A DNA stretch of 13,970 nt, taken from contig JAOXYB010035051.1 in NCBI GenBank assembly GCA_028565635.1, positions 1-13,970 of the forward strand, read 5' to 3'. Source of the DNA: Phoronis ovalis (taxonomy: Eukaryota > Phoronida > Phoronidae). The first letter of the stretch is position 1; each line of letters starts with the position of its first letter. The translations under genes were made by a program, and so were the position numbers. This document shows, piece by piece, positions 1-9,117 of this stretch. A model generated the notes under the pieces. It was not told the DNA's origin, ran no database searches, and saw nothing but the letters and a program-made list of their open reading frames with translations.

Positions 1-2117
1 TGTCAATCATATTAGGTAGATTGTACTAAGCATACTTACTTCAAACAATAATTATTTTTAATTGCATCATGGTCAATATATCATAATTCGACATAACATG
101 GGCACATGTGAATTAGAACTTTATTTTTGTACAAGGGAATTCTGAAGCTTCTGTCCGTTCTATGAATTAGTACACGAATCTGATAACATAACCAGGGAGT
201 CTGATATTGTTTTAAGCAAGAAAGTAAAATTCGATGAAAAACTACAAAAGCCGTACATGAAATTGTGTGTATTAATTGGAACATGTGAAATCACCTTCCG
301 TGCTCATACAGTATATTTGGTAAAGAATGGGGCCCAACTTTTTCGAAAAGCTGCATGGTTTAACATTTTGACCTTTAGTAGCCGTGACCATATCTAAAGA
401 TTATCGAACCTCCGATCGATCGATAAGGAACTTTGATGCTGAATTTCAAAGTTAACTGATTCCGAAAATCGAAACTGGCGGTGTGACTGCCAGATGAACG
501 ACCGTTGCGTGATCCGTTGAAATTAAAAATTGCAGTAGAGATCGTTGTTTTCAATGCCTCTGATTCTATTCTGGCATGTACTAGCATTACACAACTCTAA
601 GCATAGATATTTCTTCTGACACAATGAAATTTACTTTGGTAAAATGTTTGCCTATTATCAGTGCTGTTATAAAAGGACACTGCCGGTGATGTGCATGGAC
701 TGCGAGTACATATGTACTCATTATTGTGTTCAATTTTAAAATTTCGCTAAGCGTCTATAAACAGCTATAGCTTGACTAAAACGCAGTTTCGGTTCAGCAA
801 CCCTTGGTGAAACAAATTTCAACATCACATGTTGGACAAACCTGAATATGCTTAGCAGTATACGTAATGAAACAAAACCTAAGCGTTGTAGTTGTTATGA
901 TGCGCCACCTATTAGTTTTGTGCGCGTACGTTTTCTTTCCGTCGACGCCCGAGGAGCCGAAAAGAATTATGGGAGCCGAAAGGCCCGATTTGACTAAGGG
1001 GACCGATTTGACCACCTAACACCGTCTTTCTTCTTCTTTCTCTCAATATTCGGCAGCAGGCTGTATTTCAAAGTAGGTTACAGCTAGAGCATATGGTACT
1101 TGAGACGTGAATACCCATCCCCACCGTGGACAATTATTGATCTTGGAGTCAAAGATGATTTGAAAGCCAAGGGTCATTTTTTAAATTGCTCGGAGACTTC
1201 CAAAATAATGCTATCGAGTTACAATAAGATAATTTGTTTGATCTTCGAGGAAATGTACGTAAACATTACTTTGGCACCTTTTCAATTATGAAACAGTTAA
1301 ACATACACGCTTAAAATTCGACATATGACACTGAGTCCCAGTGAGTATAGTAAATGATAATCTAGAAATCAAATTAAACGGTAAATCTCAAAATTTCGAG
1401 AAACTGAGAAATTAGCTTTTCATATTTTAGAGGGCATCAAGGGGTTCTAGGAGACACGTTGAGGTCAAACAGATTTTAAAAAAATTAATTTAAAGTAAAA
1501 AAGGCATTGAAAGGTCATGCAAAGGGATAGAAGTCAATAGCAACAACCCTGCCTTTGCTAAAAGGCTATCTAGTTTTTAGTTGCAACAGAGCCGCGTAGT
1601 ACAGTGATAGATGTTTAAAAAACTAGTGAAAACACGTCTTGTGAGAGCACACCACTAATTCACCTCCCGTCTGTTATAATGGGGAAATGAGAGATTTCGA
1701 CATTAGATTAAAATATTACCAAACTCTCAACGACACCTGGGATTAGGTACTTTTTATCCTTGTTCGTTCTAGTTTTTAAAAGTTTTCAATGTTCGGCACG
1801 AGCAAAACCAATTGGATTTCGAGCTACGTCTATCTTTTTTTAAAAAGTCCCTTTATTCTGAAGCGAAAATAGTGCATGCGTATTTTATCCCCGGCCAATG
1901 AGCAAACTGGCATGTAAACCGTGTAAACAAAGACACAAATAGTTGTTTCTTCGATTAAGAACGCTTCGTGCTCTGTCTAATGTTGTGCATATTAACGACT
2001 ATTAGACGGCGTGGAACCTAGCCAGACCATGGCATGTATGCACCCATGCATTTTTTTTAAAGATTTCGCTATGCCTTATGATCTACTTGTCATCCTCTGA
2101 AGCATTTTTAACTTGTG
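1..2117. other. Intergenic, no gene recognised
   Basis: Only short open frames of up to about 73 codons occur, without family resemblance or splice-compatible partners. The content is AT-rich with scattered homopolymers. The only structure noted is the small 10-mer cluster near 953-1013. Confidence 0.6.
953..1013. repeat. Small cluster of repeated 10-mers (GGAGCCGAAA and CCGATTTGAC)
   Basis: GGAGCCGAAA occurs at 953 and 972; CCGATTTGAC occurs at 984 and 1003. Both pairs are spaced 19 bases apart, which suggests a decayed 19-bp tandem structure or a fragment of an interspersed repeat. Confidence 0.5.
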
Positions 2118-2544
2118 GTTTGACCCCGGGGGGTCACTCCAAAAGAGTATATACGGGTATGCTAGGCACAAAAAAAATGAAAAAAAAACGCCCGGGAGAC
2201 GAATTTTGAAAAATACCTACCCCTTGAAAAAAAACTACCCCTTGAACATAATATAAGGGGAAATATCGCTGTAATTTTTATTAAAGTAGCTGCTTTAAGT
2301 TCTTTTAATGCAGTTTCCCGGGCACTTTGCCGCTTTCTTTGAAATTTTAAAAAATGAACTCTTTAAAGCGGAAAGATAGATCTTGAGTTAGACAGCAATG
2401 GATGACAGACCCTTGACCCGGACAAGGTAAAATAAATAGCAAAAAAGCACCCCTTGACCCGGACGCTGTGCCGAAATATAGACCCTTGAGCGCCGAACAT
2501 CCCCGTCATCGCTTCATATTGAGTGACCCCCCGGGGGTTTGACC
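2118..2544. mobile_element. Miniature inverted-repeat element with CCCCGGGGGGTCACTC ends
   Basis: The left end CCCCGGGGGGTCACTC (2124-2139) is repeated inverted at the right end as GAGTGACCCCCCGGGG (2521-2536). The direct repeat GTTTGA(CC) flanks it (2118-2125 and 2537-2544), a likely 6-8 bp target-site duplication whose exact length is blurred by matching end bases. The interior (about 410 bp) has no coding frame. It carries short repeats: CTACCCCTTGAA at 2217 and 2235, and CCCTTGACCCGGAC at 2410 and 2451. I read it as a non-autonomous DNA transposon. Confidence 0.7.
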
Positions 2545-2902
2545 TTTGCTTTGCATGAGGCATACAAGGAAGATAAAGGGTCATTTGACCATTTTTGCTT
2601 ATATTGTAGTATGTTAATTATTAATATCAGATAAAAGGGTTTATGATTGCTAGACTCATTTTACTTTTTGTTATTATCACCACTGCTGTTACTGCGATTA
2701 AAAATCAATTTGAAAATAAAATATTGATTTTTTGTATTGTTTACCCGTAGAGACCCTCGTTATTATTCAAGCATTGTCACATGTTCTGTATTATCGCTTT
2801 TGCATAATATATACAGAACAAGCAACAAGTTATCAGCTACGAAGCCAGTATTATGATAGATAGTAACTGATAAGAAACTAGAGAAGCGCAGATAAGACAA
2901 AT
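2545..2902. other. Presumed promoter and 5' UTR of the ARSB-like gene
   Basis: This is AT-rich non-coding DNA. It holds a 10-bp stem inverted repeat AAAAATCAAT/ATTGATTTTT (2700-2709 and 2723-2732) and the TGTTCT/AGAACA dyad described separately. No upstream coding exon was recognised; the first coding exon begins with its own ATG and signal peptide. Confidence 0.5.
2782..2820 (+). promoter_or_regulatory. Upstream inverted repeat with TATA-like core before the ARSB-like gene
   Basis: TGTTCTGTAT (2782-2791) is exactly inverted as ATACAGAACA (2811-2820), with a 19-base spacer containing TGCATAATAT. An AATATATA stretch lies 90-100 bases before the ATG. This is where a core promoter could sit, but no transcription start is visible and AT-rich sequence gives such matches by chance. 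Confidence 0.3.
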
Positions 2903-3026
2903 ATGAAATCCTACCTACTGTATTTAGTGTCGTATCTGTATTTGTCTCGAGTTAAAGGAGCAATTAAAGGAAATCAACCGAACATTGTATTTATTTTGGC
3001 AGACGACTATGGATATAATGACATAG
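2903..3026 (+). CDS. ARSB: ARSB-like exon 1: signal peptide and first metal-binding aspartates
   Basis: This exon encodes residues 1-41 and the first base of G42. It holds a hydrophobic leader rich in Leu and Tyr (about residues 4-15) followed by [14 protein letters not shown]34 and D35 correspond to the calcium-binding aspartate pair found near the N-terminus of all sulfatases. The donor is a perfect consensus GTAAGT at 3027. Reading on past it meets a stop at 3182, so the downstream frame is intron. Confidence 0.9.
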
Positions 3027-6000
3027 GTAAGTATTATCATACGACTCATTCACTTCCGGATTCTACTGCACAAAAAATCAGCGATGGTTACAGTGTTAGC
3101 GATGTCCACTTGTCTATCTGTGATCTGTTCTACATTGTGATAACACGTACTTCTAATTATCGCAATATGACTCTGATTCGCTAGTTTGTTTGTGAAGATA
3201 AAGAGAAATGTTGCTCGATAGTAACAATGGGATTAACCCCTGAAAAGAAACCGCATAACTACAATAGACTATATATGTTCTCCCCCGCTAGGTGTCACCT
3301 ACTACCAATTTTTTCGTTCGATAAAATAAATCGCTTATACGGTTGCTATAGTAAGATAGTAAGACGACGAAATTGTTTTATTTATCTTCTTCCAAAAAGA
3401 TTAGCAGGCCCTGATCAATGTTTTTTATTTATATAGGTTACCATGGCAGCGAAATTGAAACTGCAAATATGGATAAACTTGCTTTGGAGGGTGTAAAGCT
3501 TGAGAACTATTACGTACAACCTATATGTACTCCTACACGAAGCCAGTTCATGTCAGGCAGATATCAGGTTGGAATTGCTCTCATTATATGTACAATAGCA
3601 GTTGTACCAAGTGAATCACACCAATGACGAGGATGGTGACTGATCAGTGTCGCATGGACGGTTTATTTTCACGAGCGTATATAGAATGTTTAGACTATCC
3701 CCCGATGTTGGAAAAACCATTTGAAAATCCAGCAAACTGCTGTACTAACGAGTTACCCTACTAATCCTAACAAAAAATATTTCATCGGTTTCATAAGTAA
3801 ATGACTTATCTTATAGGAGAGTTTCTTATTATAAGCTGTCACCTGTAACGTGGCATACCTGGTAGGTCTAAAAATGAATTCTTTTCTAAATAGAAGCCCG
3901 TAATAATGCTTCTAGTTCTTGGAAATGTTGCGTTTTCATGTGCATGAAAATGGCTGTGGAATATTGCTGTATTGTCATGCTATTAACTAATTAAAATGTT
4001 TGGATGATTTTCTGTGCTCAAGCTAAATATTTTATGTTTTCAGATCCACACCGGTTTGCAACATGGTATTGTTTGGCCAGCGCAAAGGAATGGTCTACCG
4101 TTAAACATGCCGACAGTGGCAAATAAGTTATCAGAATCTGGCTATGCTACTCATATGGTTGGAAAATGGCATCTGGGAATGTATGAAAAGGAATGCACAC
4201 CTTTGTATAGGGGTTTTGATACATATTATGGTAATCTATCCTACAAATGTATTAAATCATAGACCTTATAAATTTGGAGGGACATGTATATAAGTATATG
4301 CTTCATAAAGTTACACAGTAACGCTAAAGGTACAACTTTCGTTTCGACCTCCTTAAAATAACGAACTGTTAAAATACTAGCAGTGTACGTTTGTGATGTT
4401 GGTATAAGTACACCATCAGATTCCCCATCCAACTTAATTTAAAAACGTTATGACCTTCATGCAACTATAAACAGAGCAACATTCCCGGAACTATATTATC
4501 TTTTTATGACGTGAGCGTATACTCTATCATGCCGTACCAGTAGCGTTGACATTATGAAAACCCCAAAACGGAGACGCCACACCCCAACAAACGAAAAAAA
4601 CACACGTATTAATATACCGATACTACGTACATTCGTATGTGTTGTTAACAAAGTCTCGCGAGATCGTGCAATGATTGCGTAGTTATACCATGTGGCTTTC
4701 AAAAACCTTGCTGCCATATTTTCTCAAATAAAACCCCAGGGAGATTGTTAAAAGTGTCATGTATTAGTATTCAATTTTTTTAATCCACGAAGTAGAGTGT
4801 TTTGAGTTTGCTACTAAATCTCAAGTAACAAAAAAACGAAAACATACTTTACATGATTTCCTTGACCATTTTCCAGCTTGCATATAATAATCGGGCATAA
4901 TATTATGTTAGGTTACCTAACAGGAAGTGAGAACTATACAAGTCATATAAGATGTGGTTCTGCCTATCCTGGCTGGAAGGAAGGGGACCATTGGTGCGGC
5001 CTCGACCTGAGAGATGGCATGGATCCGGTTACCAATCAGAATGGAACCTATTCAACGCATATGTTTGCTAAACGAGCAGAAGGCATCATTGCAGATCATA
5101 ATCCTGACAAGGTAGACGAAGAAAAGCATGCCGCGTTATATGAGTAACAATTTTGCAAAAGCATAATTCTAACAGTATTGCCTTTGTCTACTTTGTGGAA
5201 AACATTTAATAAGCGAGTATCAATGACGGTCATTTAATTGTAAGAAATGGAATACTGTAAGTTGACACATGCATTTCAAATTTAATTAAATTTAGCCAGC
5301 TGCGTATATATAATGACGATAACAGCAAAAGTTTAACTTCCTTGCATATCGATATTATTGCAGTTGTCTATAACATCCTGCAACGGAACTTGAAGGTTAG
5401 AAACCTAAGGTATTTATTCGGCTCCCACAGGGCATTAAACCATATCAGGAAAACATGATATGATGAGAAGCTCCCATCTTCCAAAATTGTACCTTTGAAT
5501 TAGTCCAATGATCAATTCGCAAGTATCGACATGGTTAGCAGAGGAATAAAATGAAATTTCTCATTATTATATAATTTACAAAGTACATTGAACTGATGTA
5601 CATAAATACTAAAAACTATATTTACAGCCTCTGTTCTTATATCTGGCGTTTCAAGCTGTCCATTCACCTTTACAAGTGCCTGAAGAATATTTGAAAAAGT
5701 ATGATTTTATACACAACAGAAACAGAAAAATATATGCTGGCAAGTAACAACATAATTTCAACATATATAGGATAAAGCAAAATGATATTGATTGCCAGTA
5801 TATTTAAGTTATTTGGATGCAAAGATTATACTTTTTAACTGGTTTTATAACTAAAACATCGCCAAATAAATCGTAATTGCTTGTGCTTATTTATATCAGT
5901 TGACAGTCAGTTGAAGACCAAAACTGTCCGAAGCCAATGTTCACGTAATCACTATTACAGGTATGGTATCTGCCATGGACGAGGCCGTGGGCAATGTCAC

Positions 6001-8296
6001 CAATGCACTGAAATCAGCTGGACTCTGGGACAATACTATTTTTGTATTCTCAACAGGTATGGTAGGAGATTACACGACACACGCAAATTGTACTCTTAAT
6101 GCACTCTTGTGAAATACAATGTCCGAGTCAATCACGTAAAATTTATATTCTTTAAACACGCACCAGTTTTTCGAAAACAAGCCCTACCCAAAAAAAACGT
6201 CATGAGACGAACGTTTAGAGATACCTATTAAATGTTCTCTAGCAAAGGCAAACTCATATGCGACCACAAACAAAGTCAACCAAAAATGTGTTCAAAAGTT
6301 CCTAATGCCTAAGATTTTAATTGTTTCAGTGCTATAGAAAGAACATAGAACGTAAGAAATATGGGTTGTTAATTAGTCTGAATAAGAATTTGAGATTCTT
6401 ACATCTGCACGTGCATGGGCTCCTTGGTAATAGACAATATTGTGATTCACATACAGGTAATAATTAATGTTTCATTTTAGACAATGGTGGCCAGGTGATA
6501 GAAGGAGGAAATAATTGGCCTTTAAGAGGGTGGAAAGGTTCTTTGTGGGAAGGAGGAATGAAGGCAAATGGATTTGTTGTTAGTCCTCTTTTGGAAAAAC
6601 GAGGTAGAGCAAATGTTGGTTTTGTATGTTCATGATACATAAAATGTTCGTTTTGTATGTTCATGATACATAAAATGCAACATTTCAATGTCTTACGAAA
6701 TCTGAAGTGACGTTAAAAATAGCGTTTATCCTATATCCAAGATGATGCTGTTACAGTTGTCTGCCAGAAGAACGAGGCTAGACATTGATTACCAGGTCCA
6801 CTACTAACTTTAATTATCACCTATATCAGTTTTTGTAAAAAATTTGGTTACTCTGACATAGACAGGCATTTGCAGATCATTGCATCTTCTGTTGTGTCAT
6901 TTTATATTAATATATTGTATTTTTCAAGTAAATTCCAACTGTTGATAATTAATTCAAATCCTATTATTTTTAGTCAGAATTAATTCAACGTGATTAATAT
7001 ACATTTTTCTTAACAGGCTATACAAATCACGGGCTTATCCACGTCACCGACTGGTTCCCTACTTTCGTTAGTTTAGCACGTGGTGAGGGAACGCCAGGTC
7101 TGGATGGATATAACCAATGGAATACAATCAGGTACGGAATTTCGCAACAAGTTCTCATTTCTGAAATAACCTATATTATTAACAATTTTATTGCCTATAA
7201 TTTATCTTACTTGTTAAAATCAGGCCTTTTATATATGGTTGAACTATGTTTTAATTTTGTGTAAATCAGTGTAATGTAGCAATAGATACTATGAAATAAT
7301 TCTAAGGAGGATTTTAGTCAAGATAGGACGTCCTATATTCGGATGAGACGATGCCCATCATCATAATATATTATAACACACTGGTATCTGATGTGTTCAT
7401 TTTACAATTGTTTTATTACCTTTCCAGTCAAGGTACAAGAAGTCCTCGAATAGAAATTCTACATAATATAGATCCACTGTTTAGACCTCGTGGAAAAGCT
7501 GTTTATAATGGAACTTTCAATACAGCAACTAGAGCCGCCATCCGTGCTGGATATTGGAAACTCATCACTGGAAATCCTGGTAAGAAATAATAGTTTTCAT
7601 TGCATTCAACAGATACAGCGCTAAATATAAAGCAGTTCAGAAGAAAAAAGACAATAGGTAACAAGAGAACTATTCAAGGGTGACTGTTCCATCCAGTTCC
7701 TTTTAATTTTGTCAGCTTTCGTCAGTAGGGAGCAGTAGTATAAGTGCATTATAAAATGAAGTTTCGTATAAATATAGAAATATAGCTTAGCGTTCGAATG
7801 TGCGGTAAGGTTAGGTGTAAAGGTAATGCATGTTTTAACGACGAAACACCTTCATTTTACAGGAAATGGAAGTTGGGTGCCTCCACCAACTCTAAGTGGA
7901 AATGTGAAACTACCATTTGATGATTCAGAAAACGTCTCTAAGAATGTTTGGCTGTTCAACATAGCGGTAGACCCAAATGAACATAACGATGTTTCAGAGC
8001 AGCATCCAGACATTGTTAAGTTATTATTGACCCGTTTAAAAAAGTATAACGAAACTTCTGTCCCTGTTAGGTACCCAGCTCCTGATCCAGACGCCGATCC
8101 AAGAACATTAGGTGGCGTCTGGGGTCCTTGGGTTCAAGATCGTTGGACGCTAATCGCGAACTTTAAGACAAGATGGAATTCTGCTATAGAAAATATGAAT
8201 ATGAAATGGGTAAGAATAAGGGGACACTTTGACATTATTTCTACCAGGTTATCGTCTAAGCTGCAGGAATATTTCACCGGTAACACCATATTGTAG
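2903..8296 (+). CDS. ARSB: Arylsulfatase B-like (N-acetylgalactosamine-4-sulfatase family), 10 coding exons, complete
   Basis: The spliced frame (exons 2903-3026, 3437-3567, 4044-4230, 4912-5111, 5628-5739, 5961-6056, 6481-6603, 7017-7131, 7428-7579, 7863-8296) is 1674 nt, 557 codons plus TAG. All phases match across the nine introns. Sulfatases hydrolyse sulfate esters using a formylglycine made from the cysteine of a CxPxR motif; here CTPTR, C72-R76. Other expected active-site residues are visible: D34 and D35 in ILADDYG, K126 and H128 in GKWHLG, H226, D284-N285 in STDNGG, and K302. Residues 1-20 look like a signal peptide. Seven N-x-S/T sites (N155, N191, N263, N390, N415, N437, N476) fit a glycosylated lysosomal or secreted enzyme. 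Human ARSB is 533 residues. The C-terminus has about 54 residues beyond the conserved VWGPW. Most disulfide cysteines of the vertebrate enzyme are absent. The start has A at -3. The family call is firm; substrate and paralogue identity are inferred. Confidence 0.93.
3437..3567 (+). CDS. ARSB: ARSB-like exon 2: formylglycine motif
   Basis: The acceptor is TTTATATAG ending at 3436; the split glycine G42 is completed by GT. The exon encodes residues to Q85 and includes the sulfatase signature [15 protein letters not shown]72 is the residue expected to be oxidised to formylglycine. The fourth motif position is Thr, where vertebrate ARSB has Ser. The donor is CAG followed by GTTGGA, weaker than the other donors in the gene. 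It is supported because the next exon resumes exactly at IHTGLQH in phase 0, as in the family. Confidence 0.9.
4044..4230 (+). CDS. ARSB: ARSB-like exon 3: GKWHLG active-site segment
   Basis: The acceptor is TTATGTTTTCAG ending at 4043. The exon encodes [14 protein letters not shown] through [14 protein letters not shown] to GFDTYYG (residues 86-148). K126 and H128 are the expected sulfate-binding and catalytic residues. In vertebrate ARSB this exon also has two cysteines in WPCQPSC; here the matching positions are A98 and G102. C136 is kept. The donor is GTAATC at 4231, phase 1. Confidence 0.9.
4912..5111 (+). CDS. ARSB: ARSB-like exon 4: conserved cysteine loop region
   Basis: The exon completes G148 and runs YLTGSENY through [16 protein letters not shown] (to K214). 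C162 and C176 match the cysteine pair of the small disulfide loop in the vertebrate enzyme. The acceptor used, TTATGTTAG ending at 4911, has a poor pyrimidine tract. A better-looking TTTTCCAG 34 bases upstream (ending 4877) would bring in an in-frame stop, so it cannot make the enzyme. The donor is AAG|GTAGAC, phase 0. Confidence 0.9.
5628..5739 (+). CDS. ARSB: ARSB-like exon 5, ending at a GC donor
   Basis: The acceptor is TATATTTACAG ending at 5627. The exon encodes [20 protein letters not shown] and on to NRNRKIYAG (residues 215-252). H226 lies in the conserved QxVHxPLQ block and is a catalytic-pocket histidine in the family. The exon ends GCTG, followed by GCAAGT. A GT donor three bases later (CAA|GTAACA) would shift the frame of the next exon, so the GC donor is the only one that keeps the protein intact. 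Confidence 0.88.
5740..5960 (+). other. GC-AG intron (intron 5 of the ARSB-like gene)
   Basis: The intron begins GCAAGT and ends ATTACAG. Apart from the C at position 2, the donor is a perfect consensus (G|GCAAGT), which is typical of the minority GC-AG class spliced by the major spliceosome. The protein reads [12 protein letters not shown] across the junction, exactly as expected for the family. No usable GT donor nearby keeps that frame. Confidence 0.85.
5961..6056 (+). CDS. ARSB: ARSB-like exon 6: [12 protein letters not shown] block
   Basis: The acceptor is CACTATTACAG ending at 5960. The exon completes G252 and continues [20 protein letters not shown] to FVFST, plus the first base of D284. 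The [11 protein letters not shown] block is highly characteristic of ARSB, ARSI and ARSJ sulfatases. N263 is a potential glycosylation site. The donor is ACAG|GTATGG, phase 1. Confidence 0.9.
6481..6603 (+). CDS. ARSB: ARSB-like exon 7: DNGG metal site and RGxKxSLWEGG
   Basis: The acceptor is TTTCATTTTAG ending at 6480. The exon completes D284 and gives [16 protein letters not shown], then WKGSLWEGG, to G325. D284 and N285 complete the calcium site, and K302 matches the sulfate-binding lysine. The donor is CGAG|GTAGAG, followed about 15 bases later by a fresh 31-bp tandem duplication in the intron. Confidence 0.92.
6619..6677 (+). repeat. 31-bp tandem duplication in ARSB-like intron 7
   Basis: A 28-base stretch beginning GTTTTGTATGTTCATG (6619-6646) is repeated without change at 6650-6677, a period of 31. 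It begins 15 bases after the exon 7 donor. Identical copies indicate a recent duplication. Confidence 0.85.
7017..7131 (+). CDS. ARSB: ARSB-like exon 8: [10 protein letters not shown] segment
   Basis: The acceptor is TTTTTCTTAACAG ending at 7016. The exon encodes [20 protein letters not shown] through [11 protein letters not shown]. This is the conserved start of the sulfatase C-terminal subdomain (LIHxxDWxPT, then LDGxxxWxTI). The donor is TCAG|GTACGG, and phase changes to 2 here. Confidence 0.9.
7428..7579 (+). CDS. ARSB: ARSB-like exon 9: [12 protein letters not shown] segment
   Basis: The acceptor is TTATTACCTTTCCAG ending at 7427. The exon encodes [18 protein letters not shown] to [16 protein letters not shown] (residues 364-414). 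RIExLHNIDP and AAIRxGxWKLxTG are hallmarks of ARSB-type enzymes. The segment between them is shorter than in human ARSB and lacks its cysteine. The donor is CCTG|GTAAGA, phase 1. Confidence 0.9.
7863..8296 (+). CDS. ARSB: ARSB-like exon 10: C-terminal subdomain and lineage-specific tail
   Basis: The acceptor is TTCATTTTACAG ending at 7862. The exon encodes [46 protein letters not shown] and GGVWGPW (W503). Human ARSB ends one residue after the equivalent GPW. Here a further 54 residues follow (residues 504-557, rich in Trp and basic residues at first), stopping at TAG 8294-8296. A near-consensus donor lies inside this tail (TGG|GTAAGA, GT at 8210), so the last 28 codons may be intron in some transcripts. 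Confidence 0.85.
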
Positions 8297-8317
8297 AAAC
8301 TGACATTTCAGTAACGT

Positions 8318-8323
8318 ATTAAA
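8318..8323 (+). terminator. Candidate polyadenylation signal (ATTAAA) of the ARSB-like gene, near
   Basis: ATTAAA, the commonest variant signal, starts 21 bases after the stop. Alternatives are ATTAAA at 8775-8780 and a canonical AATAAA at 9076-9081. I cannot tell which is used. Confidence 0.25.
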
Positions 8324-9075
8324 CACTGATAGCAAAATATTTAAACCAAGCATTTAAAGTTTGTTTTAGTGAAATGACCACTGCCATACAATCACCATAT
8401 CATGCACAGCTAGTATTCTGCCCTTGAATAACACGTCACGTATCCGCTTCAACGTGGATTGCAATACATACATGTATCACTCCGGTTACGGTATTGGTGC
8501 TATTTCACTACTTGACGTACGGTGTTGTTTGAGCCTGGATGCACATGCATTGGTGCCGCTAAGAAAGATCGTATTTTATATATCGTCTACGCTTTCAGTA
8601 TTCATACTTTAGTGTGAGAGGTTCGCGGTAACAAACACTGAAAAACTCGAAAGGTGTTTATGGATGCTGCAATACATTATCTTTTTTAATATATCATATT
8701 TCTAGGCGTAAGTTTTACTATATGTTTCTATAATGCGTGTACATTTTAATTAGTTTGTTACATAACTGTTAGAAATTAAAGTTAATAATTTCCATTATGT
8801 ATATAACGATTCTTATAGCAATTTTAGAGAGAAAAAATGGATGCTTCACGCATACATGGTTGATAAAACAGCAGTGGGGAATAACAAAGTAAAACAAGAT
8901 AATAGATTTTTAGGTTTCATTGTGTAAACGCAGTGTACCCCAAAATCGGTCTATAAATATGATATTCCCTGTCAAAACTAAACAAATATAGTTATTGTAT
9001 TGGTTGTTTTTGTATTCTATTACATTGATCCTAAACTCCTTTTTCGTATGAATATATCATAGGAATAGCTAGTCT

Positions 9076-9081
9076 AATAAA
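9076..9081 (+). terminator. Candidate polyadenylation signal (AATAAA) of the ARSB-like gene, far
   Basis: This is the first canonical AATAAA downstream of the stop that I found, about 780 bases away and just before the tandem array. It would give a long 3' UTR. Confidence 0.3.
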
Positions 9082-9117
9082 ATAATGAATTTGTTTCAGT
9101 TGGTCATGTACTGTTGT

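Larger units (their letters stand above)
8297..9117. other. 3' flank of the ARSB-like gene
   Basis: AT-rich sequence with several possible polyadenylation signals. A short open frame at 8424-8612 has no ATG at its start and no recognisable similarity. A TTTGTTTCAG (ending 9099) resembles a splice acceptor and is discussed as a possible alternative last exon. Confidence 0.5.

Noticed and set aside
1590-1640. Possible tRNA- or SINE-like A-box (TAGTACAGTGA)
   Set aside because: No B-box at the right spacing and no cloverleaf could be drawn.
2363-2584. 73-codon minus-strand open frame
   Set aside because: It lies inside the inverted-repeat element, spans its right end and target duplication, and shows no family motif.
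3227-3436. 69-codon open frame between exons 1 and 2
   Set aside because: It is inside intron 1, has no sulfatase similarity, and the flanking splice sites are strong.
3933-3950. TTTTCATG-TG-CATGAAAA hairpin in intron 2
   Set aside because: An 8-bp stem in AT-rich intron DNA is expected by chance and has no other supporting context.
7826-7862. ATG upstream in frame with ARSB-like exon 10
   Set aside because: These codons are intron 9; the acceptor CAG at 7860-7862 joins exactly at the conserved GNGSW segment.
8424-8612. 62-codon open frame after the sulfatase stop
   Set aside because: It begins without ATG, has no family motif, and no acceptor joins it in frame to the sulfatase tail.
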